A stretch of 64,000 nucleotides of DNA from an uncultured Collinsella sp. (lineage in GTDB: Bacteria > Actinomycetota > Coriobacteriia > Coriobacteriales > Coriobacteriaceae): contig UREM01000007.1 in NCBI GenBank assembly GCA_900546775.1, positions 1-64,000 of the forward strand. Direction: 5' to 3'. Below the pieces are notes generated by a model. The model saw only the letters and a list, made by a program, of their open reading frames with translations, was not told the origin of the DNA and ran no database searches. A program made the position numbers and the translations under genes. Below, in pieces: positions 16,741-24,802 of the stretch (positions are counted from its first letter, which is position 1; each line of letters starts with the position of its first letter).

Positions 16741-17557
16741 TGACACCAGTTCCAACAAGATTACAAAGCGTGATCTAAAATCGGTATTTTTCCGTTCGCT
16801 TACGATGGAGTACTCCTGGAACTACGAGCGCCAGCAGCACATGGGATACTGCTTCTCCATGCTTCCCATCATTCGTCGCGTGTATAAGAATAAGGATGAC
16901 CAGGCTGCTGCTGCTAAGCGTCACATGGAGTTCTTCAACACCACTCCTTATGTCTCAACATTAATTCTGGGCATTTCGGCAGCGATGGAAGAGGCAAACG
17001 CTAACGAAGAGGATTTTGACGAATCCTCCATCAACAGCGTAAAGGCCGCTCTTATGAGCCCGCTGGCCGGCATCGGTGACTCTCTGTTCTGGGGAACGTT
17101 GCGTGTCATCGCCACTGGCTTGGGTGTGTCGCTTGCTATGCAGGGTAACATTCTCGGCCCGCTTCTCTTCCTTGTCGTATTCAATGTTCCGCATTATCTG
17201 ATTCGTTGGTTCTGCCTTAAATGGGGCTATGGATTCGGAACCAGTTTCTTGAGCAAGATCGAGAAATCTGGTCTTATGCCAAAGCTCACTATGGGGGCTG
17301 CAATTCTCGGTCTTATGGTTATCGGCGCTATGGTGCCCAACCTTGTATCGGTCAGCGTGGCTGGTTCTCTCGGTACCGGCGACAGTGCGCAGACTATCCA
17401 AAGCATCATCGACGGTATCATGCCGAGCCTGCTGCCGCTGCTTGTGACACTTGGAGTTTACGAACTCGTCCAGCACAAGGTCAAAATTGCTTGGATTCTC
17501 GTTATTCTCATGGCGGTTGGTATCGTCGGCTCCTTCTTCGGAGTGTTTGCAATCTAA
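16727..17557 (+). CDS. PTS mannose-family EIID component
   Basis: 276-aa membrane subunit that pairs with EIIC. It has the typical N-terminus ITKRDLKSVFFRSLTMEYSWNYERQQHMGYCFSMLP, the HMEFFNTTPYVSTLILGI motif, AALMSPLAGIGDSLFWGT, and C-terminal hydrophobic helices. The start at 16727 is chosen for its GAAGGGAG site 8 bp upstream and the normal family length. The frame is open 14 codons further up, inside EIIC. Confidence 0.93.
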   Translation: MTTSNDTSSNKITKRDLKSVFFRSLTMEYSWNYERQQHMGYCFSMLPIIRRVYKNKDDQAAAAKRHMEFFNTTPYVSTLILGISAAMEEANANEEDFDESSINSVKAALMSPLAGIGDSLFWGTLRVIATGLGVSLAMQGNILGPLLFLVVFNVPHYLIRWFCLKWGYGFGTSFLSKIEKSGLMPKLTMGAAILGLMVIGAMVPNLVSVSVAGSLGTGDSAQTIQSIIDGIMPSLLPLLVTLGVYELVQHKVKIAWILVILMAVGIVGSFFGVFAI

Positions 17558-17605
17558 ATGGTTGATTTCGCCGTCTGGCCCAATTGAATTAGAAAGGTAT
17601 ATCTC

Positions 17606-18604
17606 ATGGTTTCATTTGATGAACAGGCAATTCTCGATAACGGTGCTTATATCTACAATCAACGTGCCGAAATTGAACGCATTGCTGACGAAATTTGCGA
17701 AAAGGGTTTCGATTCGATTTTCTTCACCTCGTCAGGTGGCTCGCTTGCGATGATGCAGCCGTTTGACTATATGGTTTCTGTTATGTCCGATATTCCCGTC
17801 CAGTCCCAAGTTTCGGCAGATTTCCTCACGGTTGGCAATCGGCGCATCGGTAAGGGGACCTTGGCGTTCATGGCGTCCAAGTCGGGCGACACCAAAGAGA
17901 CGGTCGCGGCGGCAAAGGCGGCAAAAGACGCAGGCTGCACCATTGTCTCTACGCTTGGCGTGGACGGTTCACCGCTTGGTGAACTTTCCGATTATGGAGT
18001 GATCTATAAGCAGGGTCGTCCTATGGAGCTCGTGCTGTACCTTCTGATTGGAAAGATTCTCAAGAACAGGGGCTTTTTCGATGACTACGATCGCTTCGCT
18101 GATGAGCTTGTGAATCTCCCTGCTGCTCTCGTTTCCGTCGGCAAGAACGCTGACGAGATGGCTCGCGCATATGCTCTGAAGCACAAGGACGACCCGTATC
18201 AGATCTGGATCGGTTCTGGCAATCTGTGGGGCCCCACGTATTCGTTTGCCATGTGTGTGCTCGAGGAGTCCCAATGGCTGCGCACCAAATCCGTTACATC
18301 GCCTGAGTTCTTCCATGGCACTATCGAACTTGTTGAGCCGGGCGTTTGTGTCGCGCTCGCAATGACGGAGGCGCAGACTAGGCCTCTTGATGAGCGCGTT
18401 GCACGCTTCTGTAAGCAATATGCGGATGATTTCACCGTATTCGATACACATGATTATGAGTTGCCGGGTATCAGTGATGAATTCCGCTGGATGCTTTCTC
18501 CGGTGGTGCTCAATGCCATTCTCTCGCGTGTGAGCAAGAATTTCGAGGAAATTCGTGACCATTCGCTCGACATCCGCCGTTATTACCGCAAGGTCGAGTA
18601 CTAA
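17606..18604 (+). CDS. SIS-domain deglycase-like protein (GfrE/FrlB-type)
   Basis: 332-aa double-SIS protein directly after the PTS genes. Features include FFTSSGGSLAMMQP, a MASKSGDTKETVAAA phosphate loop, WIGSGNLWGPTYSFAMCVLEESQW, SPEFFHGTIELVEPG with the conserved Glu-His, and the RRYYRKVEY end. It most resembles fructoselysine/glucoselysine 6-phosphate deglycases, which would act on the 6-phosphorylated adduct delivered by the PTS. It is clearly diverged from the duplicated SIS genes at 11913 and 19617, so the island has two deglycase types. Salmonella uses GfrE and GfrF in the same way. Confidence 0.85.
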   Translation: MVSFDEQAILDNGAYIYNQRAEIERIADEICEKGFDSIFFTSSGGSLAMMQPFDYMVSVMSDIPVQSQVSADFLTVGNRRIGKGTLAFMASKSGDTKETVAAAKAAKDAGCTIVSTLGVDGSPLGELSDYGVIYKQGRPMELVLYLLIGKILKNRGFFDDYDRFADELVNLPAALVSVGKNADEMARAYALKHKDDPYQIWIGSGNLWGPTYSFAMCVLEESQWLRTKSVTSPEFFHGTIELVEPGVCVALAMTEAQTRPLDERVARFCKQYADDFTVFDTHDYELPGISDEFRWMLSPVVLNAILSRVSKNFEEIRDHSLDIRRYYRKVEY

Positions 18605-18634
18605 TAAAGACCGTACGTGATGGGAGGCGTTGAG

Positions 18635-19519
18635 GTGAAAATCGCAGCAATTGGCGACAACGTTATTGATCGCTATCTCAACAAAGGCGTTATGTATCCT
18701 GGTGGCAATGCCGTAAACGTCGCTGCCCATGCAAGCATGCTTGGCGCACAGGCTGCGTATATTGGGGAGATCGGCAACGACCTGGGAGGGCGAATAATCA
18801 CCGATGCCCTTTCTTCGCTGAACGTTGACCTTTCGCAATCATCTATGCCTGAAAAAGCGACAACCAAGACTTGCGATGTAAATGTTTACGACGGTGAACG
18901 TGTCGAAGTTGGTTACGATACAGGGGCTTGCTGGGCGCACAAAACCCACATCAACGATTCTGATATCAAGTTTCTTCAGGGATTCGATGCGGTTTTTACC
19001 AGCGTCAATGCAAAGCTGCAGGATGATGTGCACCTAGTTCAAGATCTTCCCGCTGTGGCGGTTTACGACTTTTCCGTTAAAGATAAGTATCGAACCGACG
19101 CATATTTCGATCTTGTTTGCCCTGCTACAACCCTTGGTCTGTTTTCCTGTTCCGGCGAGAGCGATCAACAGATTCAAGTTCTATTGAAGAGGGCCATAGA
19201 GCATGGTTGTCGCTACACGATTGCTACACGGGGATCTACGGGGCCTGTGTTCTTTGACGGTTCCCGATGGTACCAGGGAAATATAAGACCCGTAGATGCG
19301 CTTGACACCATGGGCGCGGGAGATTCGTATATCACTGCGTTTGTTGTGAGCTGTCTCTCGCATGGCTGGAGTAAAAAGCAACCGCTCGATGTGGGGATCA
19401 TTCGGGATGCAATGGAGTTCGCTGCTGACTATTCAGCTAAAAATTGCCTTAAACCCGGCGGCTTTGGATTCGAGCATAAACTCGCCGAGATGAAAGACAG
19501 TCAGGTCCCCCTTTCCTAG
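18635..19519 (+). CDS. PfkB-family sugar kinase, FrlD-like (fructoselysine 6-kinase-like)
   Basis: 294-aa ribokinase-family kinase. It begins KIAAIGDNVIDRYLN and has the substrate-binding GGNAVNVAAHA motif and the catalytic DTMGAGDSYITAF motif, whose Asp is the base. All three are closely similar to E. coli FrlD, which phosphorylates fructoselysine at O6. The GTG at 18635 is chosen because GGGAGG lies 7 bp upstream and the family starts here; GTG/ATG codons at 18617/18620 lack a site. It is the last gene of the PTS operon. Its presence beside a PTS, which already phosphorylates, suggests a second unphosphorylated substrate. Confidence 0.87.
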   Translation: MKIAAIGDNVIDRYLNKGVMYPGGNAVNVAAHASMLGAQAAYIGEIGNDLGGRIITDALSSLNVDLSQSSMPEKATTKTCDVNVYDGERVEVGYDTGACWAHKTHINDSDIKFLQGFDAVFTSVNAKLQDDVHLVQDLPAVAVYDFSVKDKYRTDAYFDLVCPATTLGLFSCSGESDQQIQVLLKRAIEHGCRYTIATRGSTGPVFFDGSRWYQGNIRPVDALDTMGAGDSYITAFVVSCLSHGWSKKQPLDVGIIRDAMEFAADYSAKNCLKPGGFGFEHKLAEMKDSQVPLS

Positions 19520-19543
19520 AAGGGTTTTTATTTAGACCATTAA

Positions 19544-19598
19544 GTATTAATACGTAACAAAATGACAAGTTGTCATTGGAACGAATTTCGTTCTATTA
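19544..19598 (+). promoter_or_regulatory. Regulatory region of the second SIS copy with dyads
   Basis: The palindrome GTATTAATAC is at 19544-19553. AATGACAAGTTGTCATT, a perfect dyad around one central base, is at 19561-19577. CGTTCTATTA at 19589-19598 is shared with the PTS promoter region. These are good operator candidates for GntR-type dimers. The region is unrelated to that upstream of SIS copy A, so the two copies are probably controlled differently. Confidence 0.5.
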
Positions 19599-19616
19599 AA
19601 CGAAGGGATAATTGCT

Positions 19617-20651
19617 ATGTTCAATTTCGATGAGCCTCGTTACGAGAAGGTTGTGAGCGATGCCCTCGCTCTCCGTCCTCAGATTGAGGCTGCCGTGGAC
19701 GAGGTCTGCGAGCAGGGCTATTCCAACATCTTCTTCATCGGCTGCGGCGGCACCTGGGCCCACACGCTCCCGATGAAGTACTGGGTCGAGACCACCACGG
19801 CCGACGTCGACGTCCACTGCGAGATCGCCGCCGAGTTCCTCGCGTGCCCGCCCAAGGCCTTCAACAAGGACTCGGTCTGCGTCTTCTCCACCCGTACCGG
19901 CACCACCCCCGAGATCATCGAGGCCGCCAAGTTCTGCCAGGAGCAGGGCGCCCGCACGCTGATGTATGTCTCCAACGACAACACCCCGGCCACCGAGTAC
20001 GCCGACTACAAGTTCTTCAGCTTCGCCGAGGACGACGTCCTGTGCGAGGCCATCTACACCTACCAGATCACGCTGGTCGCCCGCTTCCTCAAGAACGCCG
20101 GCGCCTTCCCCAAGTACGACACCTTCATGGAGGAGTTCGGCAACATCGCCCCGTACCTCATCAAGGCCAAGGACGCCCAGGACGAGCGCTGCGCCGCCAT
20201 GGCCGAGGACTTCAAGGACACCGACTACCACATGGTGATCGGCTCCGGCATGCTCTGGGGCGAGGCCTACGACTACGCCATGTGCATCCTCGAGGAGATG
20301 CAGTGGATCAAGACCAAGTCCATCCACGCCGCCGAGTTCTTCCACGGCACCATCGAGCTGTGCGAGGAGGGCACGAGCCTCATCATGCTCTACGGCGAGG
20401 ACGACACCCGTAAGCTCATGGACCGCGTGGACAACTTCACTCACATGCTCGCCGACGAGAAGGGCGTCAACGTCCGCGTGAACAAGTTTGACACCGCCGA
20501 GGTCGAGCTGCCGTTCAGCGACCCCGAGTTCCGCAAGATCGTCTCCCCGATGGTCACCTACACCATCACCGAGCGCCTGAGCTGCCATCTCGAGCACGTC
20601 CGCAACCACCCGCTCACCACGCGTCGCTACTACCACCAGATGAATTACTAA
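19617..20651 (+). CDS. SIS-domain deglycase-like protein (FrlB/GfrF-type), copy B
   Basis: The 344-aa product is identical to that of copy A (11913-12947). See that entry for domains and motifs. The nucleotide identity starts at the ATG and ends two codons before the stop, where this copy has AAT instead of AAC. Upstream and downstream sequences differ completely. Such exact limits point to recent gene conversion or a selected gene-dose increase. A GAAGGG site precedes the ATG. It lies between the FrlD-like kinase and the second EIIC/EIID pair. Confidence 0.85.
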   Translation: MFNFDEPRYEKVVSDALALRPQIEAAVDEVCEQGYSNIFFIGCGGTWAHTLPMKYWVETTTADVDVHCEIAAEFLACPPKAFNKDSVCVFSTRTGTTPEIIEAAKFCQEQGARTLMYVSNDNTPATEYADYKFFSFAEDDVLCEAIYTYQITLVARFLKNAGAFPKYDTFMEEFGNIAPYLIKAKDAQDERCAAMAEDFKDTDYHMVIGSGMLWGEAYDYAMCILEEMQWIKTKSIHAAEFFHGTIELCEEGTSLIMLYGEDDTRKLMDRVDNFTHMLADEKGVNVRVNKFDTAEVELPFSDPEFRKIVSPMVTYTITERLSCHLEHVRNHPLTTRRYYHQMNY

Positions 20652-20674
20652 TCCTTTCAAATTGCTGCTGTTGT

Positions 20675-20709
20675 CTGCAGGCGAGACGTGCTGAACGTCT
20701 CGCCTGCAG
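20675..20709 (+). terminator. Hairpin after SIS copy B
   Basis: CTGCAGGCGAGACG pairs perfectly with CGTCTCGCCTGCAG around a 7-nt loop (TGCTGAA). The following GCTTATTACT is only weakly T-rich. It may be a partial terminator or a processing/stability hairpin ahead of the EIIC remnant. Confidence 0.6.
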
Positions 20710-20732
20710 GCTTATTACTGGGGTTAATCAAA

Positions 20733-21504
20733 ATAGTTGCCCAGTACCTCCTAGTTGCACTGGTCGCATTATGGCGTCCATGGACGAGCAGTTATTTGGC
20801 ATTACAATGCCTGGCCGTCCGTTGTTTACGAGCTGTTCGTTGGCTTGATTCTTGGTGACGTTCAACAGGGCGTTATCGTTGGTGCTGCCTTGGAGTCCAT
20901 GTTCATGGGTGCCATCATGGTCGGCGCGGCGGTTCCTCCCGAGGTCTATGCCTCCGGCGTGCTTGGCTGCGCGTTTGCCGTCATTACGGGTACGGGCACG
21001 GCAACTGCCGTCGCGCTCGCCCTTCCCGTCTCCGTCTTCCTTCAGGTGTGGCGCAACTTCTGCTACGCCGTTCCGGGTGCCTTTGCCTGCAAGAAGATTG
21101 AGACCGCTCTGGCAAATCGCGATCTTGCCAAGGCGAATCTGTACCATCTGACCATCGTGCCGCTGTCGATTGGCATTCCGTCTGCACTGCTGGTGTTTGG
21201 CTCGCTGTTCTTTGGTGCCGACCTTATCAACAATGCGCTCAGCGCGATTCCGCAGTTTGTGATGGACGGCCTCAACGTTGCGTCCGGCGTCATGGTCTGC
21301 ATCGGCTTCGCTCTTCTTATCAGGACCATGGGCGATAACAAGCTCCTTCCCTGGCTGTTCCTGGGCTTCATTATGGTCATCTACCTCAAGATGGACGTGG
21401 TCGGCGTCGCCGCAGCTGCCATTTGCGTCGCGCTGCTCCTGGCCTTCCGCGAGGGCTCGTCCGGTCCGCAGACGGTTGCTGCAGATGAAGAGGAGGACTT
21501 CTAA
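20733..21504 (+). pseudogene. PTS mannose-family EIIC, 5' end disrupted by two frameshifts
   Basis: From about 20845 the frame is an ordinary EIIC (GLILGDVQQGVIVGAALESM, GAAVPPEVYASGVLGCAF, acidic DEEEDF tail) and overlaps EIID. The N-terminus is split over three frames: VAQYLLVALVA from 20736, then SMDEQLFGITMPGRPLFTSC near 20776-20836, then FVGLILGD. One missing base near 20771 and one near 20836 would join them into a typical EIIC start. ATA occupies the expected start-codon position (20733). A TTG at 20755 would give a non-EIIC N-terminus without a Shine-Dalgarno site. Either a pseudogene or sequencing errors at T runs. Confidence 0.75.
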
Positions 21505-22352
21505 TGGCTATCCAGAACACCGACCTCAAAGAGGCCAAGAAGGACGCGATTATGACTCCCGATATGTATCGGAGCATGTTCCTTCGCCAGTTTACGAGCC
21601 AGTGCTCGCAGTCGTACGACAAGATGATGGCAATGGGCTTCATGTACACCATTCAGAAGCCCCTGCGAAAGATCTATCCCAACGACGACGATTACTATGC
21701 GGCGCTCGATCGCCATACCGAGTTCTTTAACATCACGCCTCATGTGCTTCCGTTTGTAGCCGGCCTAACGGTTTCGATGGAAGAGCAGGCGGCTGCCGAT
21801 AAGAACTTCGACACGTCCTCGATTAACGCCATGAAGGTCGGCCTTATGGGACCGCTTTCCGGCATCGGCGATTCGTTCTACTGGGGTACGTTCCGCGTGG
21901 TTGCCGCCGGCATTGGTATTGGCATCGCTTCGACGGGCAACCCGCTCGGCCCCATCGTGTACGCGCTTATCTACTCCGTGATTAACTTTGCAACGCGTAT
22001 CGTCGCCGCCCATCTGGGTTACGACTTGGGAACCAAGTTTTTGCAGCAGTCCGAAGAGAGCAACCTTATGTCTCGCATGACGCATGCTGCCGGTGTTCTC
22101 GGAATGACCGTTATCGGCGCCATGATTGCGGCACAGGTCTCGCTGTCCACGGCTTTGACCTTTGACGTGGGTGGTTCGGAGATTGTCCTGCAGGATCTGT
22201 TCGATTCGATCTTCCCCGGTCTGCTGCCCTTGCTGGCAACGTTCGCTTGCGTTGCCCTCTATAAAAAGGGCGTCAAGACCATTTGGATCATCTTGGGCAT
22301 CTTCGCAATCTGCATCATCGGAACGGGCTTGGGAGTGTTCGCGGCGGCGTAA
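21504..22352 (+). CDS. PTS mannose-family EIID component (second set)
   Basis: 282-aa EIID with intact frame. It has MTPDMYRSMFLRQFTSQCSQSYDKMMAMGF, RHTEFFNITPHVLPFVAGL and GLMGPLSGIGDSFYWGTFRV, and a hydrophobic C-terminal half. Its ATG overlaps the EIIC stop (TAATG), so it depends on translation through a gene that now appears frameshifted. Without a matching EIIC it would be non-functional, unless it pairs with the EIIC encoded at 15955. No EIIA/EIIB accompany it. Confidence 0.92.
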   Translation: MAIQNTDLKEAKKDAIMTPDMYRSMFLRQFTSQCSQSYDKMMAMGFMYTIQKPLRKIYPNDDDYYAALDRHTEFFNITPHVLPFVAGLTVSMEEQAAADKNFDTSSINAMKVGLMGPLSGIGDSFYWGTFRVVAAGIGIGIASTGNPLGPIVYALIYSVINFATRIVAAHLGYDLGTKFLQQSEESNLMSRMTHAAGVLGMTVIGAMIAAQVSLSTALTFDVGGSEIVLQDLFDSIFPGLLPLLATFACVALYKKGVKTIWIILGIFAICIIGTGLGVFAAA

Positions 22353-22397
22353 TGTTGACTGCTATGCTCGCGCGTTGGATAACTAACTGACCGTTTG

Positions 22398-22436
22398 AAA
22401 ACGGGGCTCGGCGTAAGGCCGGCCCCGTTTTTTATT
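22398..22436 (+). terminator. Rho-independent terminator after the second EIID
   Basis: AAAACGGGGC pairs with GGCCCCGTTTT around a GC-rich loop, followed by TTTTATTT. Confidence 0.9.
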
Positions 22437-22486
22437 TGAGGGATTTTCCGACCGTCCAAAAAATCACACTCGTCCATCACTCACGC

Positions 22487-22711
22487 ATCTCTCATCTCTC
22501 ATTCGTCACTAACACGAGAGATAGCTGAAAGACGAGAGATAAATATGAGAGATAACAATGCTGCAAGGTGGCTAGGGATCGAGTCAAAGTTCCCGTATAC
22601 ATGAGTTTACCTGCGCGAACGTGATTTGCTTGAACCGATAACGGCATTTTTGTCTCTCATCTCTCACTCATCTCTAAGCTGAGAGATAAATGAGAGATGG
22701 CTGAGAGATAG
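22487..22711. repeat. Cluster of GAGAGATA-type repeats forming two large hairpins
   Basis: CTCTCATCTCTC-type strings at 22489-22502 face GAGAGATA copies at 22516, 22534 and 22547. A second set, TCTCTCATCTCTCACTCATC (22652-22677), faces GAGAGATA/GAGAGATG copies at 22681, 22692 and 22703. Each set can fold into an extended stem. A similar string lies at about 11279-11319. The function is unknown. The 550-bp gap between EIID and the PilZ gene contains nothing else recognisable apart from a TACAAT at 22839. Confidence 0.6.
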
Positions 22712-22902
22712 ACAGACGGACTGTCGGGGGCATGCATCGCTGTCAGATTAATGCCGCGCGCGGAGCAGCTGCGCGTTCACCCGCGCCCTGCATCCCGCCA
22801 TTTCACGCGCTGCATATGGAAACCCGCAGCAAAGCAGTTACAATAGCCCAATGTGCATCGCGCACGACGATGATATCGGCGCCCGCGACTGGGGGAGACA
22901 AC

Positions 22903-23568
22903 ATGGCAGAGCAACAGATAACGCCGGGGACCAAGCTTCAGGTGGCATTCGACGTGCCCATGGGCCAAAAAACCGACTTCAACATGCTCGCCACGTACAA
23001 AGAGAACCTGGACGACGCGTACTTTCTTATGAGCGCGCCCATGCTCGCCGGCAAGCCGCTGCTCATGGACGAAAACCAAAAGCTGCTGCTGCAATACAAA
23101 GTGGGCGAGGAAACGTTCGTGCTCGCCGGCTACCCCGAGTCAGTCGAGAAAAAGGGCATCCGCACCTACTGGAAAATGCGCAAAGTCGCCGAGCAGCGCA
23201 CCTTTGTCAAGCGCCGCGACGAGCGTTTTAAGGTCGCCATGCGCCTGACCTACCAGCGCGACAACGCGCCGACCCCCGAGCCCGAGGACGCCATGACCAT
23301 CGACGTCTCGGCCGGCGGCCTGGCCGTCTACCTCAACGATTATCCCGATGTGGGCGAGGCCCTGGCCGTGCAAATGCCCACGATCCGCCTGCAGGGCGAG
23401 CGCCACGAGCTGCCCGAGCAGCTGGGCATTGTGTGCTGGGTGCGCCGCGCGCCCAAGGGCAGCCTGTACCGCAACGTCTGCGGCCTGCAGTTCCGCTACG
23501 CCGACGACATGGAGCGCGAGCTCGTCAAAGAATATGTCGATTACATTCGCACCAAATATAAGATCTGA
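22903..23568 (+). CDS. PilZ-domain protein (c-di-GMP receptor, YcgR-like)
   Basis: 221-aa cytoplasmic protein. The C-terminal PilZ domain (about 100-215) has both c-di-GMP-binding motifs: RxxxR at 104-108 (RRDER) and DxSxxG at 134-139 (DVSAGG). The N-terminal domain (about 10-95) resembles the YcgR N-terminal barrel. Residues match the canonical binding pattern, so ligand binding is expected. The start at 22903 follows GGGGGAG; the open frame upstream is not supported. The next gene begins 5 bp after its stop, so it is probably translated with a membrane protein of the TasA-like group. Confidence 0.88.
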   Translation: MAEQQITPGTKLQVAFDVPMGQKTDFNMLATYKENLDDAYFLMSAPMLAGKPLLMDENQKLLLQYKVGEETFVLAGYPESVEKKGIRTYWKMRKVAEQRTFVKRRDERFKVAMRLTYQRDNAPTPEPEDAMTIDVSAGGLAVYLNDYPDVGEALAVQMPTIRLQGERHELPEQLGIVCWVRRAPKGSLYRNVCGLQFRYADDMERELVKEYVDYIRTKYKI

Positions 23569-23573
23569 TCGCC

Positions 23574-24755
23574 ATGGCACTGTTCAAGCGTAACGACAAC
23601 AAAGATCAAGCTGCCGAGGATTTGGCCGAGGATTTGGCCGAAGGTTTGACCGAGGGTCAGGCCGAGGACCAGGCCGTGCGCGCGCCCCAAGACGCACCCC
23701 GCGTCAATGCCGAGGACGCGCCCGGCGAGGACTCCGCCCTCGATCAGCCTCCCACCTCCCGCAAGCGCTTCGGCAAGCCCAAGCCCAAGCGCAAGCCCAA
23801 ACCCAAGCGCGACTTGCGCGGCGTGGTGCGCATCGAGGAGCTGGAGCAGGCGCTGGCCGACCAGGACCTCGACGACATCGACCCCGACGCGGTCGTGTCC
23901 ATGTACATGCCCAAGCGTCGCATGGAGCGCATCGGCACGGCGCTGCTGCGCATGGACAGGTTGCAAAAGGCCCTCGTGGTGCTGGCGCTTGCCTTTGGCG
24001 TGCTGTTCGCCCTGTCGTTTATGCAGGAAAACATGGGCAACTTCACCATCAACCTCAACCGCCTGGAGCTGTTCCGCCGCGGCGTGGCCATTGCCGACAA
24101 CGGCGACTTTAACAACGCCACCGCGCGCCTGGCGGCCGACGCCGTGGACAACGGCACCAATATCGCCGCCGACGACCTGCCCGATAACCTGGATAGCGTC
24201 GACGGCAGCCACAACGGCAAGAACTACGTGGCGTACACCTTCTATATCCGCAACGCCGGCAAGACCGATCTGGGCTACAGCGCCAAGCTCAAGGTGGTCA
24301 GCGCCAGCAAGGGCGTGGAGAAGGCGGCGCGCGTGCGGGTGTATCGCAACGGCGAGCCCACCACCTACGCAGCTGCCGCGGCCGACGGCAATCCCGAGCC
24401 CAACACCGAGCCGTTTGCGTCCAAAGACGTGGTGACGACCATTAGCCACAAGAACTTTCGCGTGGGCGATGTGGACAAGTACACCGTGGTCATTTGGCTG
24501 GACGGCGACGACCCGGAGTGCGTGGACAAGATCATCGGCGGCGCGGTGGAGTTTGGCTTCGACTTTGATTCGTCCGAGACCGACGACTCGAGCCTGTTCA
24601 TTAAGTTCGTGCAGGATATTGCCGACACCCTGACCGGCAACGACCCCATTAGTGCGAGCGGCAACGAGGCGCCCGATTACTACAAGGAGCACAACGTGAC
24701 GTGGAGTAACCGTCGCAACCAAAAGAACTCGCCCGCAGGGGACGGGGACAAGTAG
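23574..24755 (+). CDS. Membrane-anchored protein related to the TasA-like secreted family
   Basis: 393 aa. Residues 1-125 are acidic then Lys/Pro-rich (KPKPKRKPKPKRD) and presumably cytoplasmic. One transmembrane segment follows at about 131-150 (ALVVLALAFGVLFALSFM). The 240-aa exterior domain has a beta-sandwich-like make-up and the sequence VVIWLDGDDPECVDKIIGG, which is the shared signature of the secreted proteins at 25717, 26629, 35062, 35958, 36811 and 37800. It lacks the (Y/F)AWF signal region, so it would stay anchored, perhaps as a base for the fibre. It follows the PilZ gene by 5 bp. The function is inferred from context only. Confidence 0.7.
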   Translation: MALFKRNDNKDQAAEDLAEDLAEGLTEGQAEDQAVRAPQDAPRVNAEDAPGEDSALDQPPTSRKRFGKPKPKRKPKPKRDLRGVVRIEELEQALADQDLDDIDPDAVVSMYMPKRRMERIGTALLRMDRLQKALVVLALAFGVLFALSFMQENMGNFTINLNRLELFRRGVAIADNGDFNNATARLAADAVDNGTNIAADDLPDNLDSVDGSHNGKNYVAYTFYIRNAGKTDLGYSAKLKVVSASKGVEKAARVRVYRNGEPTTYAAAAADGNPEPNTEPFASKDVVTTISHKNFRVGDVDKYTVVIWLDGDDPECVDKIIGGAVEFGFDFDSSETDDSSLFIKFVQDIADTLTGNDPISASGNEAPDYYKEHNVTWSNRRNQKNSPAGDGDK

Positions 24756-24762
24756 AACGAAC

Positions 24763-24802
24763 AAGCGCCGGGCCGGGATTGTTTCCCGGCCCGGCGCTTT
24801 TG
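24763..24802. terminator. Bidirectional terminator
   Basis: AAGCGCCGGGCCGGGA pairs perfectly with TCCCGGCCCGGCGCTT around a 6-nt loop (TTGTTT). It serves the plus-strand gene at 23574 and the minus-strand gene at 24803. Confidence 0.85.

Noticed and set aside
20755-20844. TTG start giving an intact 249-aa EIIC
   Set aside because: The resulting N-terminus is unlike any EIIC, has no Shine-Dalgarno, and the expected N-terminal sequence is visible in the other two frames.
22732-22902. Longer N-terminus for the PilZ protein
   Set aside because: The extension reads through repeat DNA and lacks a ribosome site; GGGGGAG stands before the ATG at 22903.
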